Positions 1 to 9,338 of a DNA stretch of 31,692 nt are shown here, in pieces. Position 1 is the first letter of the stretch, and the number at the start of each line of letters is the position of its first letter. The position numbers and the translations under genes are program-made. Source of the DNA: DATDRM01 sp035291705 (GTDB lineage: Bacteria > Chloroflexota > Anaerolineae > Anaerolineales > UBA4823); the NCBI GenBank assembly GCA_035291705.1, contig DATDRM010000144.1, forward strand, positions 1-31,692, given 5' to 3'. The notes under the pieces were generated by a model. It searched no databases and had not been told where the DNA came from. It worked only from the letters and a program-made list of their open reading frames with translations.

Positions 1-1069
1 CTAAAGCCTTGACCCAGCGTTCGATTTGCGCAGGGGGGAGTAATACAGCATTTGTAGGAGAGAGCACTTCGCGCAGGACGGGCAGATCGCTGGACAGGAT
101 CGCCCGCCCACAGGCCATGTACTCAAACATCTTCATTGGACTGAGAAAACGGGCAATGTCTCCCCCTGAAGACGCCTCCACGCGTTGCTGGTACGGCATC
201 AGGAGCACATCACAGGCAGCCTGAAACCACGGCAAATCGGCGTTCGGGACAAACCCGATTGGGATAACGTTCTCCACTCGGCGGGTCTTGACTTTTTCCC
301 GCAGGCTAGCGGCATCTCCTGGCTCTCCGCCCACGAGCAGAAAATTAATCTCCGCCAATCGCTCCGCTATGTCCAAAATGAGCTGCGTGCCGCGCCCCGG
401 ATAGAGATGCCCGGTATAGCCCGCAGTAAACCTTTCAGGAAGAAAGGCAACTTCAGACTGGTTGAAGTACCTCTTGAAAGTAGAGAGCAGCACATGGCGC
501 GCTTCCTCTGGACCAGCTAATTCTGCGTACCGCTCCAGGTCGACGCCATCTGGAGCAACCAGCGTGAAGGGTAGAGAGTCGGGCACACCAAACCTGGCAG
601 TCAACTCGGATTGCAAGATGCGTGAGATCAACACCAACCGGCGCGCGCCGCGCCCCCGCAGAAACTGCCTAAACAAGACCGGACCCATAGTTCCATGCGG
701 CAAGTCATGCATCTCCAGAATCGTTTTCATACCCAGTGAACTGGCGAACGCAGCTGCCTGAGGCAGCCGAGTATAAAAAATCTCAGCTCCCCAACCGCGC
801 GCCCATCGCACGGCTCGCCAGGCAAAATCGTACCGGCGCAGCTGCGGATAGGCAGGCAACCATTCAACGGGGAAAGCGTGCTGCAACCCATAGTGATGGG
901 CCAAATTGGTCCAGATTACCCCTGGCTCACCGTCAATATGAGGCCATACCGGCGCTGCCAGGCGGACAGTATGCCCGCTGGCGACCAGGGCCTGCGTCAT
1001 TTTCATCACCTGGAAGGTGTTAGCCCGTCTGGCCGGGATGCTTGTTGGGGTAACTACGGCAACCTTCAT
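1..1069 (-). CDS. GT4-family glycosyltransferase, 3' end cut by window edge
   Basis: Likely transfers a sugar from a nucleotide donor during surface-polysaccharide synthesis in the cytoplasm. The 356 visible codons are open to the edge with no stop. The N-terminus (MKVAVVTPTSIPARRANTF) resembles the N-terminal Rossmann half of GT-B enzymes. The second half carries GYTGHLYPGRGTQLIL and, near residue 315-335, SPMKMFEYMACGRAILSSDL, the E-X7-E-type donor-binding region of GT4 enzymes (Glycos_transf_1). The start codon overlaps the flippase stop as ATGA, so the two are translationally coupled. The flippase, epimerase and UDP-sugar dehydrogenase upstream point to one polysaccharide pathway. Acceptor and donor cannot be read from the sequence. 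Confidence 0.9.
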   Translation of the reverse strand, partial: MKVAVVTPTSIPARRANTFQVMKMTQALVASGHTVRLAAPVWPHIDGEPGVIWTNLAHHYGLQHAFPVEWLPAYPQLRRYDFAWRAVRWARGWGAEIFYTRLPQAAAFASSLGMKTILEMHDLPHGTMGPVLFRQFLRGRGARRLVLISRILQSELTARFGVPDSLPFTLVAPDGVDLERYAELAGPEEARHVLLSTFKRYFNQSEVAFLPERFTAGYTGHLYPGRGTQLILDIAERLAEINFLLVGGEPGDAASLREKVKTRRVENVIPIGFVPNADLPWFQAACDVLLMPYQQRVEASSGGDIARFLSPMKMFEYMACGRAILSSDLPVLREVLSPTNAVLLPPAQIERWVKAL

Positions 1070-2421
1070 GTTGAGCTCCCCCATCGCTCCCGCAGCACTG
1101 ACAATGTTTTGCGCACATTCAAGGTTATGGAAACGAAATAGAAACCAGCCAGAAGAGCCGCGCTTCCCAGATACCCATAGATCGGAACCAACCATAAAAT
1201 CCCAGCGATCTTTAGACCTGCCACAACCAGGTTTACCTTAGCCGGGTAATCCGGCAAGCCCAATGCCAACAAAGCAACCCTATTCCAGTAAAACGTGTTG
1301 GCAACCAATAAACCCGCCATCAGAATTAGTAGTGCGGAGTATGCCGGTAAGAATTCGGGTTTATAGATATATTGGATGATCGGCCGGCCCAGGAGAACCA
1401 GGCCCAGGGAGACGGCGAGAGTATACGCGAATGCCATCCTTGAACCCTGCCGTAGCACATAGTGTACATTGTTCCAGTTTTGACGCGCCGCTTCCCGCGA
1501 AAGTTCAGGATAGGTCGCCTGGGGCAGTGGGCTGACCGGCAATTGCACCATATTTGCCAGGCTCAAAGCCAATTTATAATAACCTGCGTCTGTCGGACTG
1601 CTTAGCGCCGAGACCCACAGCAGCTCTGCATCCTTATTGACCAAGTTGATGGTAGCACTGATATTGGTGCTTACCGCAAAACGCACCACTTCCCGAAGAT
1701 GATCGCGTAGGATTCCGAGCGGCGATCGCCACCATCCCCAGCCCCAACGACGCGTCGCCTCCCACACAGCTGCTAAGGTTAATGTCAGCGCTCCGACGAT
1801 CTTGCCTGTCATGTAAGCCAGCATCACTTCGAGCAGACCCCCCTGGTTGATATAAGCCAGGCTGATCAGACCCAGGACAAGCAGGCTCTGCCCAACTGTG
1901 ATTCCAGCCATCACTCGATACCGATCGAAGATTTGCATTAAACCGGCAGAGCTCTCAGCCATAAAATTCGCCAACACAATTAATCCATATAAGATAAACC
2001 ACCCGCTGGTACCGATGTCCTTGGCAAAATAACGCGCTCCTAAAGGAGCCAGAAGCCAGATCAGCCCAAAAGCGAACAGTGAGGTAACCATTTCCGTCAG
2101 GCTAGCTGCCTTGAATACCGCCGCAGCCCGGCGTTGGTCGCCGTTTACCGTATATTGGCCGACGTACTTGACCACCAGCTCGCTCATGCGGAAAGAGGCG
2201 AACTTATTGACCACGCTGGCAAACACGGTGATCGTACCTAAAATTCCAAAATCGGTTACCCCCAACAGGCGCGCAGCAAGGATGCTTTGCAGCATGCTGA
2301 TCACAGCCGAAATGCCCGTAGCGCTAAACAGGTAGCCTGAATTCCTGACTACGCGCCAAACTAATTCGTTCCCGAACAGACCCGGGAAATACCTCCGCAG
2401 CCGATCAGCAGAGAATTTCAT
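1066..2421 (-). CDS. Wzx-like polysaccharide flippase (MOP superfamily)
   Basis: A 451-residue polytopic membrane protein with about 12-14 hydrophobic segments, the size and pattern of oligosaccharide flippases that move lipid-linked glycan units across the cytoplasmic membrane. The N-terminal GYLFSATGISAVISMLQSI segment and the following LGVTDFG turn are typical of the polysaccharide_synt family. The ATG directly follows the TAG stop of the epimerase gene with no spacer, and its own stop overlaps the next glycosyltransferase start, so the three are one transcription unit. The transported glycan is not identifiable. No truncation is seen. Confidence 0.88.
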   Translation of the reverse strand: MKFSADRLRRYFPGLFGNELVWRVVRNSGYLFSATGISAVISMLQSILAARLLGVTDFGILGTITVFASVVNKFASFRMSELVVKYVGQYTVNGDQRRAAAVFKAASLTEMVTSLFAFGLIWLLAPLGARYFAKDIGTSGWFILYGLIVLANFMAESSAGLMQIFDRYRVMAGITVGQSLLVLGLISLAYINQGGLLEVMLAYMTGKIVGALTLTLAAVWEATRRWGWGWWRSPLGILRDHLREVVRFAVSTNISATINLVNKDAELLWVSALSSPTDAGYYKLALSLANMVQLPVSPLPQATYPELSREAARQNWNNVHYVLRQGSRMAFAYTLAVSLGLVLLGRPIIQYIYKPEFLPAYSALLILMAGLLVANTFYWNRVALLALGLPDYPAKVNLVVAGLKIAGILWLVPIYGYLGSAALLAGFYFVSITLNVRKTLSVLRERWGSST

Positions 2422-3417
2422 CTAGTCGGTGCGAATCTGGCTTGCCCAGGCGCGTTCGTCTTCATACCATGCTACGAGGTTGGCAACGCCCTCCCGCAGA
2501 GAGACCTGAGGGCGCCAACCAAGCAATTTCTCAGCCTTATCGACCGCCGCCCAGCTTGCCAGCATGTCTGCCGGGTGCGCAGGAAGGTTCTCGACCTGAG
2601 CTTTCCGCCCGATCAACGCCTCGAACATTCGGATCAACTCATTGATCTTGATCGATTCGTGTCCCCCAAGGTTGATGATCTCATAGCCCAATGGCTTGAG
2701 GCCAAGGATCGTACCATGGGCAATATCATCTATATAGGTAAAACCCCGCGATTGCTCTCCATCACCGTTTAATTTCACTGTCCAACCCTCCCGGATCCAC
2801 TGCGCAAAGCGGAACATAACCATGTCGGGCCGCCCCGCTGGTCCATAGACAGTGAAATAGCGGACAATCGTCACATCGATGCCATGTAAATAATGATAAG
2901 CATGGCACAGCGCTTCAGCCCCCTTCTTGCTGGCCGCATAGGCTTGTAGGGGATAGTTGCTATCGGCTTCCTCGGGGGTCGGCAAGGGTGCATCGGCTCC
3001 ATAAATACTGGAAGTCGAAGCCAGGATAAACTTGCCAATCTCCTTGCGGTGGCAGAACTCCAGCAGATTGAGTGTCCCCGTGATATTGGTATCCACATAC
3101 ACCCAGGGATTCTCCACCGATTGGCGCACACCGGCCCGGGCTGCCAGGTTGATGACCGCATCAAAGCCAGGAGCCTTTAAATTCCGCACCGCCTGCTCAT
3201 CCAGCTGTTCTACCGCATCCCTATCGGAGATATCTAATCGCAGGAACTTAAAGCCAGGACGGCCTTGGAGTTTTCCTAAGCGGTACTCTTTCATCCGCAC
3301 ATCGTAAGCCGCGTTCAGATTGTCGACGCCCACCACACTGTGCCCGGCTTCTAGCAGTATTTCGGCCACACGCGAGGCGATGAACCCGGCTACTCCGGTA
3401 ACTAGATAATGAGCCAT
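2422..3417 (-). CDS. NAD-dependent nucleotide-sugar epimerase (UDP-glucuronate 4-epimerase-like)
   Basis: Extended short-chain dehydrogenase of 331 residues. It shows the NAD-binding TGVAGFI at residues 7-13, a serine-rich STSSIYG near 134-140, and the catalytic YAASK (Tyr160, Lys164). The YFTVYGPAGRPDM stretch and RGFTYIDDI are typical of UDP-glucuronate or UDP-GlcNAc/GalNAc 4-epimerases. It lies immediately after a UDP-sugar dehydrogenase, so the pair could make and then epimerise a UDP-uronic acid for the polymer handled by the flippase. That order of steps is inference. A GAGAAG ribosome-binding site precedes the ATG. The exact substrate (UDP-GlcA versus an N-acetylated sugar) cannot be fixed here. 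Confidence 0.88.
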   Translation of the reverse strand: MAHYLVTGVAGFIASRVAEILLEAGHSVVGVDNLNAAYDVRMKEYRLGKLQGRPGFKFLRLDISDRDAVEQLDEQAVRNLKAPGFDAVINLAARAGVRQSVENPWVYVDTNITGTLNLLEFCHRKEIGKFILASTSSIYGADAPLPTPEEADSNYPLQAYAASKKGAEALCHAYHYLHGIDVTIVRYFTVYGPAGRPDMVMFRFAQWIREGWTVKLNGDGEQSRGFTYIDDIAHGTILGLKPLGYEIINLGGHESIKINELIRMFEALIGRKAQVENLPAHPADMLASWAAVDKAEKLLGWRPQVSLREGVANLVAWYEDERAWASQIRTD

Positions 3418-3433
3418 TTATTCTTCTCTCAAT

Positions 3434-4753
3434 TTATAGCCTTATGACTTTCGGGTGATCGCGCCCGAGAGGACCTAGAGTGTTGCGTGTGTCCACGATC
3501 AAGGCCGCATTTTCCAGTAAGGCCAGGTAATCATAAGACTTGTGATTTGTGACGATTACCACACAGTCTACCATCCGGGCGGCCGTGATGATATCCGGTA
3601 CGCTTTGTAAATTCCAATCATCGTGTTGGATTTGTGGGATATATGGATCGTGATAGAGCACTTCGGCCCCCTTTTGTCGTAACAACCCGATAACGTCCAG
3701 GGCGGGAGACTCCCGCAGGTCATCGATATCTGGTTTGTAGGCAGCTCCAACCACCAACACCCGGCTGCCTTTTAACGGCTTATTGTGCTCATTCAGCGCA
3801 TCCTGTATCTTACCGACCACGTAGCGCGGCATACCGGTGTTTATCTCTGAAGCCAGGTCAATAAACCGCGCCGTGTAATTCAAGGCGCGTAGCTTCCAAG
3901 AAAGGTAGAGCGGATCGATCGGGATACAATGCCCACCCAGCCCTGGGCCGGGGGTGAATTTCATAAAGCCGAAAGGCTTGGTAGCCGCTGCTTCAATGAC
4001 TTCCCAGACATCGATCCCCAACCGGTCGCACATGATCGCCATTTCATTGACCAGGCCGACATTGATCATGCGAAAGGTATTCTCTAGTAATTTTGCCATC
4101 TCAGCGGACTCGGTCGATGATACTGCCACAACCGTCTCAAGAGCTTGCTGGTACCATTGCGCGGCGACTTCAGTACACGCCTTCGTGATCCCGCCAATCA
4201 CTTTCGGTGTGTTATAAGTTGTCCAATCTTTACGACCCGGATCCACACGCTCCGGCGAGAATGCCAGGAAAAAATCCTCACCTACCGTCAATCCCGAGCT
4301 CTCAGATAGCTTGGGCAGCAGGATCTCACGCGTGGTGCCAGGGTAAGTTGTCGACTCGAGCACCACTACCATTCCTGGGTGCATGTACCTGGCCAATTCA
4401 CCAGTTGCATCCAATATGAAAGACAGGTCTGGATCGCCGGTTTTCCTCAACGGCGTAGGGACGCAGATGCTGACCGCATCAGCCTGTTGCAGGACGGAAA
4501 ATTCACGGGTTGCGCCCAACTTGCCAGAAGCCACCAAGCGAGCCACCTGCTCGGTTGGCACGTCCTGAATATAGCTCTCCCCTCGGCAAAGGGCCTCGAC
4601 TTTGTGTTTGTCCGGTTCGATACCTATCACTGTGAAACCAGCCTCTGCAAAGACCGTGGCCAGTGGCAAACCGACGTAACCAAGCCCCAGGATGGCGACC
4701 TGTGCGGTTTTATCCTGTATACGGGCAATCAGCGCTTCTCGCATCGAATTCAT
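3434..4753 (-). CDS. UDP-sugar 6-dehydrogenase (WbpA/WecC/UDP-GlcDH family)
   Basis: Oxidises C6 of a UDP-hexose or UDP-N-acetylhexosamine to the uronic acid using two NAD+. The 439-residue protein has the N-terminal GLGYVGLPLA Rossmann motif, VPTPLRKTGDPDLSFI, ESTTYPGT, and GLGGHCIPIDPLYLSWK with catalytic Cys276. The GPGLGGHCIPIDP and KTGDPDLS wording is closest to UDP-GlcNAc/ManNAc dehydrogenases of the WbpA/WecC type. An in-frame GTG exists at 4759, but it lies inside the GAGGTG Shine-Dalgarno site. The ATG at 4753 has ideal 5-base spacing and is chosen. That ribosome-binding site overlaps the stop region of the uracil-DNA glycosylase gene, suggesting co-transcription. Confidence 0.92.
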   Translation of the reverse strand: MNSMREALIARIQDKTAQVAILGLGYVGLPLATVFAEAGFTVIGIEPDKHKVEALCRGESYIQDVPTEQVARLVASGKLGATREFSVLQQADAVSICVPTPLRKTGDPDLSFILDATGELARYMHPGMVVVLESTTYPGTTREILLPKLSESSGLTVGEDFFLAFSPERVDPGRKDWTTYNTPKVIGGITKACTEVAAQWYQQALETVVAVSSTESAEMAKLLENTFRMINVGLVNEMAIMCDRLGIDVWEVIEAAATKPFGFMKFTPGPGLGGHCIPIDPLYLSWKLRALNYTARFIDLASEINTGMPRYVVGKIQDALNEHNKPLKGSRVLVVGAAYKPDIDDLRESPALDVIGLLRQKGAEVLYHDPYIPQIQHDDWNLQSVPDIITAARMVDCVVIVTNHKSYDYLALLENAALIVDTRNTLGPLGRDHPKVIRL

Positions 4754-4760
4754 ATTCACC

Positions 4761-5393
4761 TCAAAAAAGACTCAGCTGTTTCGGCTCTTGCTTTTCTTCA
4801 GGAGTGGTCTGCTCGACATATTCGGGGGCATCCGCGGCTTTGGAGATCAATTGAGGTAACCTGGCAAAATCATTCTCAATCTCTGGCTTAAGTGATTGCT
4901 GGTGAAGCGCAGCGGCTGGATGGTACATGGGCACGATCAGCCTCCCCCTGACCTGCATAGCCTGACCATGCACACTGCTGATCTTGGCGTTGGGCAAGTA
5001 CAGACCCATCGAATACCGTCCCAACGTAACGATCACTTTAGGGTTAATGGCCTGAATTTGCCGCTCCAGATAGGTACTGGTGCAGGTTTCTACCTCCTCC
5101 GGGTGCGGATCTCTGTTGCTCGGAGGCCGGCATTTCACCACATTCGTGATAAACACTTGTTCGCGCTTCAGCCCTATCCTGGCTAACAACTCCTCCAGGA
5201 ACTTGCCAGCCGCGCCGACGAATGGACGACCCTGTTCGTTCTCATGGAAACCAGGCCCTTCCCCAATGAACATGATCTCCGCATTAACCGGGCCTTCCCC
5301 CGGCACAGCCAATTTCCGCGAATGGTAAAGCCCACATTTCTTACAACCAGACACTTCTTCTGCCACTTGCTTAAGGACCTCTTCAGCCTTCAC
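4761..5393 (-). CDS. Family 4 uracil-DNA glycosylase with 4Fe-4S cluster
   Basis: Removes uracil from DNA to start base-excision repair. The 210-residue protein has the family-4 layout: cluster cysteines Cys17 and Cys20 (CKKC), Cys88 (KCRPP) and Cys104 (ETC); the catalytic-pocket motif GEGPGFHE at 44-51 with GRPFVGAAG just after; and the HPAAAL segment with His158. The GTG start is preceded by a GAGGTG site with about 5-base spacing. About 50 residues at the C-terminus after the core are Glu/Pro-rich and unconserved. Family 4 enzymes are common in thermophiles and in Chloroflexota. Co-location with pcrA suits a repair role, although the next genes downstream make polysaccharide precursors. 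Confidence 0.94.
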   Translation of the reverse strand: MKAEEVLKQVAEEVSGCKKCGLYHSRKLAVPGEGPVNAEIMFIGEGPGFHENEQGRPFVGAAGKFLEELLARIGLKREQVFITNVVKCRPPSNRDPHPEEVETCTSTYLERQIQAINPKVIVTLGRYSMGLYLPNAKISSVHGQAMQVRGRLIVPMYHPAAALHQQSLKPEIENDFARLPQLISKAADAPEYVEQTTPEEKQEPKQLSLF

Positions 5394-5481
5394 AGTTCAC
5401 CTCATCTCCAGGGATATCTACAGCTTCCTTGCCGTTCATTGCTTCCCCACGGACCACTGTCAACTATCCACTGATAATTGA

Positions 5482-5979
5482 TTATCGATTTTTGAGTACT
5501 GCCTCCCTCAGGCCCCCTAAGGTCATTAATAGCGCATCCTCATGATTATCCTTATAATATCTCGGCCGGTAACCGACTACCTCGAACCCAAAAAGTCGGT
5601 ATAGCGCTTGTGCAGCTTGGTTTTTTGCGCGCACCTCAAGCAAGGCCTGGCCTGCTCCATATTGGATCGCTTCCTGCAAGGCAACCATCAACAAACGCTT
5701 CCCGATCCCTTCCCGACGATAGTCGGGGTGAACAGCGAGGGTGGCAATATGAGCTTCATCCAGGACTAGCCATATCACAATCACCCCTACGATCATGCGC
5801 TTATCCGACAATTGAACGTTTTCGGCTACCCATAACTTGGCCGCCGGGTTTTCTTTCAGCTCGTGGTAGTAAGCGTTGTCCGGCCAGGGTAAGGTGAAAG
5901 ACTGGCGATCGATGAGGCAAACTTGTTCCACATCATCTATCTGCATTGGCCGGATGTTTATAGCAGATATCCCAATCAT
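5482..5979 (-). CDS. rimI: RimI-type N-terminal acetyltransferase (GNAT)
   Basis: A 165-residue GNAT-fold protein. IRPMQIDDVEQVCLIDRQSF at the N-terminus and the acetyl-CoA loop HPDYRREGIGKRLL followed by EVRAKNQAAQALYRLFGFEVVGYRPRYY are the usual RimI pattern. RimI acetylates the N-terminal alanine of ribosomal protein S18; relatives accept other N-termini. Its ATG overlaps the TsaB stop (ATGA), and the tsaE-tsaB-rimI order is a widespread conserved arrangement, which supports the symbol. The substrate is not provable from sequence. An 88-base gap separates it from the downstream glycosylase gene. Confidence 0.9.
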   Translation of the reverse strand: MIGISAINIRPMQIDDVEQVCLIDRQSFTLPWPDNAYYHELKENPAAKLWVAENVQLSDKRMIVGVIVIWLVLDEAHIATLAVHPDYRREGIGKRLLMVALQEAIQYGAGQALLEVRAKNQAAQALYRLFGFEVVGYRPRYYKDNHEDALLMTLGGLREAVLKNR

Positions 5980-6644
5980 CCTAGGGTTGGCTCACTGAAG
6001 TGAAGATAAAAAGGAACCAGAGTGGTAGGATCGTCAATCCGTCCGGCCTGCCAGCACCGCCAGGCTAGTTCTGCCAGATAGGAGGGGCGGCGCAACGACT
6101 GGGCTGGCGTGGCAAGCACAGCAATCCTGCGTTTACGGGCCAACTGATGGCGTTCTTCATCTGTCAACTCCCCGCACACCAGAGTTGGCACTTTCAGACG
6201 ATCTGCTAAAGCTTCAGCGGTCAACACTTCAGGATTACCAGTCGACTTCCAGGCTCCCTTCTCGGATTTGTACCATCCCACTCCCAGACGCCCGCGACCA
6301 ACCCGCAGGACCGCCGCCATTGGGAGTTCTCGCACTGGCTGGGCTGCGGCAATCACATCCAGAGATGGGATCCCGACCAGGGCGAGATGCCTGGCGAGAG
6401 CCATCCCCTTTGCCAAAGCCAGGCCAATCCTCAAGCCAGTAAATGAACCCGGTCCAAGTGCTACGGCCAATACTTTCAAGTCCGATACCGAAACCTTCGT
6501 GCGCCCTAACAATTCAGCAACCACGGGGGCCAGTTCGACGGTATGATAATCCTGGCCAGCCCAAATCACCTCGCCCAGCACCTGCTTCCCGTCGTACAAG
6601 GCCACTCCTACCACGCGCGTTGAGGTGTCAATGGCTAACAACAT
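5976..6644 (-). CDS. tsaB: TsaB, tRNA t6A37 biosynthesis partner protein
   Basis: ASKHA-fold protein of 222 residues that dimerises with TsaD in the complex that installs N6-threonylcarbamoyl on adenosine 37 of ANN-decoding tRNAs. LLAIDTSTRVVGVALY at the N-terminus and ALGPGSFTGLRIGLALAKGMALA near 65-90 are the family signature. A GTG three bases upstream also overlaps the TsaE stop, but the ATG at 6644 (TGATG overlap) gives the usual M-L-L-A-I-D-T-S start. Neighbours TsaE and RimI fit. TsaD and TsaC are not in the window. Confidence 0.95.
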   Translation of the reverse strand: MLLAIDTSTRVVGVALYDGKQVLGEVIWAGQDYHTVELAPVVAELLGRTKVSVSDLKVLAVALGPGSFTGLRIGLALAKGMALARHLALVGIPSLDVIAAAQPVRELPMAAVLRVGRGRLGVGWYKSEKGAWKSTGNPEVLTAEALADRLKVPTLVCGELTDEERHQLARKRRIAVLATPAQSLRRPSYLAELAWRCWQAGRIDDPTTLVPFYLHFSEPTLG

Positions 6645-7162
6645 CACAGGCTTCCATAGACGCGCTTGCGAAAAGTAGCCAATAATTTCTGATAATATGC
6701 GCCGCGTGCCGAAAATACCATGTCGCGCTGTTCGAAATTAATCCAGCGCAGAGTAATCCATAAATGTTCCTTCGGCAAGATAAATTGAATTCGCTCCGCC
6801 CACTCAATCACGAGTGAACCGGTTTCGATCATTGCATCCAGGTCGAGGTCTTCCGCTTCACGCGCGCCGCTCAAACGGTAGGCATCCAGATGATAGAGTC
6901 GCCCACCATCCGGTCGGCGATAGAAATTTACCAATACGAACGATGGACTGGAAACCAAGTCCAATGACCCCCAGCCAGCCGCCAGGCCACGCACAAGCGT
7001 AGTCTTCCCGGAGCCCAGGTCACCCACCAGGCAAACCACATCGCCCATGCCAATTAAGGAACCCAGGCGTATACCCACCCGCCGGGTATGTTCAGCGCCG
7101 CGGCTGATAAATTCTAAGGAATTTGGTTCCAGGATAGGCATGGCAGGATTATACGCTTTCAC
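6644..7162 (-). CDS. tsaE: TsaE, t6A-complex P-loop ATPase
   Basis: Small ATPase that drives turnover of the TsaBD complex in t6A synthesis. The 172 residues contain Walker A GDLGSGKTTLVRGLA near 48-62, the SPSFVLVNFY segment, LYHLDAYRL and VIEWAERI, all standard for the family. The annotated start is a GTG that overlaps the pcrA stop (GTGA), implying coupling. An ATG 21 bases downstream (7141) is an alternative, but it has no ribosome-binding site. The C-terminus is about 25 residues longer than many homologues (alkaline tail ending RKRVYGSL). Confidence 0.94.
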   Translation of the reverse strand: MKAYNPAMPILEPNSLEFISRGAEHTRRVGIRLGSLIGMGDVVCLVGDLGSGKTTLVRGLAAGWGSLDLVSSPSFVLVNFYRRPDGGRLYHLDAYRLSGAREAEDLDLDAMIETGSLVIEWAERIQFILPKEHLWITLRWINFEQRDMVFSARGAYYQKLLATFRKRVYGSL

Positions 7163-9330
7163 GTCTTCAACTGCAACCTCGCCAGCGAGGCTGCGAGACG
7201 TTTCATGCCTACCCCGGCGAAGAAAACGTCTACAATCTCATCATCATCCTGAATGCGGCTGCTGAGCACCATCCCCTCCCCCCAAACGGGGTGTTGGACC
7301 CGCGACCCAGGTGAATATTGGGGTTGTAGCGCCCGCGTTGCGGCAGGTGCAGGAGACTCCCAACGGTCATGCCGGTAGGAAGAAGCTAACGGTGATCGCC
7401 GGCGCAATTGACCTTCCTCTTCCACAAGGTCCACCGGGATATCCTTTAAGAATCTCGATTCTTCGGTCGGTTCTGAGTACCCATAGGCGCTGCGGTTAAG
7501 CGGGATCACCAGATAGAGGCGGTCTTTGGCGCGCGTGATGCCCACGTAGAACAAACGCCGCTCCTCTTGCATCGCTTCCGGGTCGTCAAAGGAACGTACA
7601 TGTGGTAGAGTGCCATCGTTTAATCCAACGATGAACACGACCGGGAATTCCAATCCCTTCGCAGCATGAAGGGTTAACAGTGTAGGCACATTTACCGAAT
7701 CTTCCAGCGTATCCTGGTCAGAGACCAGGGCTACATCTTCCAAGAACGCTGCCAGATCGTGCTCAATATATTCAGCTGCCAGACGGCGCAATTCCATCAC
7801 GTTTCCCCAGCGTTCGCGACCCTCCTCTGTGCCATCGTCAAGATAATTTCGATAACCCACGTCTTCCAGTATTCGATCCATCAACACTAATGGGGGAACC
7901 TCTGCAACCATTGCTCGCCAGCCAGCCAACAGGGCGCCAAAAGTAGTAAGCGAGGCATGAGTGCGTCCAGCGAATGCCCCTGCGTGAGCGGAGCCGCCTC
8001 CCTGGCCCAGTTCGAGCAGTAGTTCACCACTCGACAGGTGGATCTTTTGGGCGTGTGTGCGCAATGCCAGCAGGCTCTTATTCCCAATCCCCCGTGCCGG
8101 CGCGTTGATCACCCGGGACAGGCTGATTTCATCAGCGGGATTATGCGCCAAACGCAGGTAAGCGATCACGTCTTTCACCTCCCGCCGCCCATAGAAACGT
8201 TGTGCCCCAACCAATTTATAAGGCAGGTTCCTGTGCAGGAAGGCTTCTTCTAAGAGACGGGATTGGGCATTGGTTCGATACATGATTGCAAAATCACCTG
8301 GCCTGGCTTGTTGCCGCCCGACCAGGCTGGCGATCATATCCACCACGTAAACCGCCTCTTCCCGATCGTCATAGGTCTCGTGCAATACGATCTTCTCGCC
8401 AGAACCGCGCTGGGTAAATAACCGCTTTACCGTGCGGTAAGGGTTGCGGTCGATCACCGCCATGGCTACATTCAGGATCGACTGCATGGAACGGTAATTT
8501 TGTTCCAACAAGATCACCTGCGCCTTTGGATAATCCTGCTCAAAACGCATCACATTGCGGTAATCTGCTCCCCGCCAGGCGTAAATGGACTGGTCTGAGT
8601 CACCGACAACGAAGATATTCTTATGAACAGAGGCCAAGTGTCTGATCAGCGTGTATTGGGCCAGGTTGGTATCCTGGAATTCGTCCACCAAAATATGCTC
8701 ATAACGACGGGCGTATTTCTCCCGTACAGTAGGGACTTCTTCTAATAGGTACGCAGTCCACAGAAGCAAGTCATCGAAATCCACTCCATTGCTAACTAAC
8801 AACAATTCCTGGTAGCGGGTGTAGACGCGCTTCACCACCTCATCGCGGTAAGTTTGAACGGGGTAAGCATCGGGCAAACGCAGATCGTTCTTGGCATTCG
8901 AGATCGAGGCATGAATCGCTTGGGGGGTGTAACGCTTGGGGTCCAGGTTGAGGTCCACCAGAGCTTGCTTAACCACACCGAGCTGGTCATCACTATCAAA
9001 GATTACAAAATTCGATTTAAAGGGCAGGTGCTCAGCTTCACGGCGCAAGATGCGCGCACAGGTGGCGTGGAATGTGCCTAATGTCAGGCCATGCGCCCGC
9101 GCCCCAAGCAAATCCTGCACGCGGCTCTCCATCTCCCGCGCCGCCTTATTTGTAAAGGTGACCGCCAGGATATTATAAGGACGTATACCCACCGCCCCGA
9201 TCAAATAAGCGATCCGCTGCGTCAGTACGCGTGTCTTTCCGGAGCCGGGGCCTGCCAGGACTAGCACCGGGCCCTCGCCTGCCATCACAGCTGATTGCTG
9301 TTGAGGATTCAATTCTGCCAGGAAATCCAT
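7159..9330 (-). CDS. pcrA: PcrA/UvrD superfamily 1A DNA helicase
   Basis: ATP-driven 3'-5' DNA helicase for nucleotide-excision and replication-linked repair. The 723-residue protein carries all SF1A motifs: NPQQQSAV (Q motif), AGPGSGKT at 26-33, TFTNKAAREM (Ia), VDEFQDTN (II), GDSDQSIYAWRGAD (III), QNYRS (IV), TLHAAKGLEFPVVF (V) and EERRLFYVGITRAKDRL (VI). The last ~45 residues (GSRVQHPVWGEGMVL) form the Tudor-like C-terminal domain that in PcrA/UvrD contacts RNA polymerase. ATG 9330 is preferred over an in-frame TTG at 9336. It has no Shine-Dalgarno site but lies 8 bases after a strong -10 box, so the mRNA may be leaderless. First gene of the minus-strand run. Confidence 0.96.
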   Translation of the reverse strand: MDFLAELNPQQQSAVMAGEGPVLVLAGPGSGKTRVLTQRIAYLIGAVGIRPYNILAVTFTNKAAREMESRVQDLLGARAHGLTLGTFHATCARILRREAEHLPFKSNFVIFDSDDQLGVVKQALVDLNLDPKRYTPQAIHASISNAKNDLRLPDAYPVQTYRDEVVKRVYTRYQELLLVSNGVDFDDLLLWTAYLLEEVPTVREKYARRYEHILVDEFQDTNLAQYTLIRHLASVHKNIFVVGDSDQSIYAWRGADYRNVMRFEQDYPKAQVILLEQNYRSMQSILNVAMAVIDRNPYRTVKRLFTQRGSGEKIVLHETYDDREEAVYVVDMIASLVGRQQARPGDFAIMYRTNAQSRLLEEAFLHRNLPYKLVGAQRFYGRREVKDVIAYLRLAHNPADEISLSRVINAPARGIGNKSLLALRTHAQKIHLSSGELLLELGQGGGSAHAGAFAGRTHASLTTFGALLAGWRAMVAEVPPLVLMDRILEDVGYRNYLDDGTEEGRERWGNVMELRRLAAEYIEHDLAAFLEDVALVSDQDTLEDSVNVPTLLTLHAAKGLEFPVVFIVGLNDGTLPHVRSFDDPEAMQEERRLFYVGITRAKDRLYLVIPLNRSAYGYSEPTEESRFLKDIPVDLVEEEGQLRRRSPLASSYRHDRWESPAPAATRALQPQYSPGSRVQHPVWGEGMVLSSRIQDDDEIVDVFFAGVGMKRLAASLARLQLKT

Positions 9331-9338
9331 ACACAAGG

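Noticed and set aside
5394..5481. TTGACA on the minus strand upstream of the uracil-DNA glycosylase as a promoter
   Set aside because: No acceptable -10 box lies 16-18 bases downstream; only a small inverted repeat (GATAA/TTATC) is also present.
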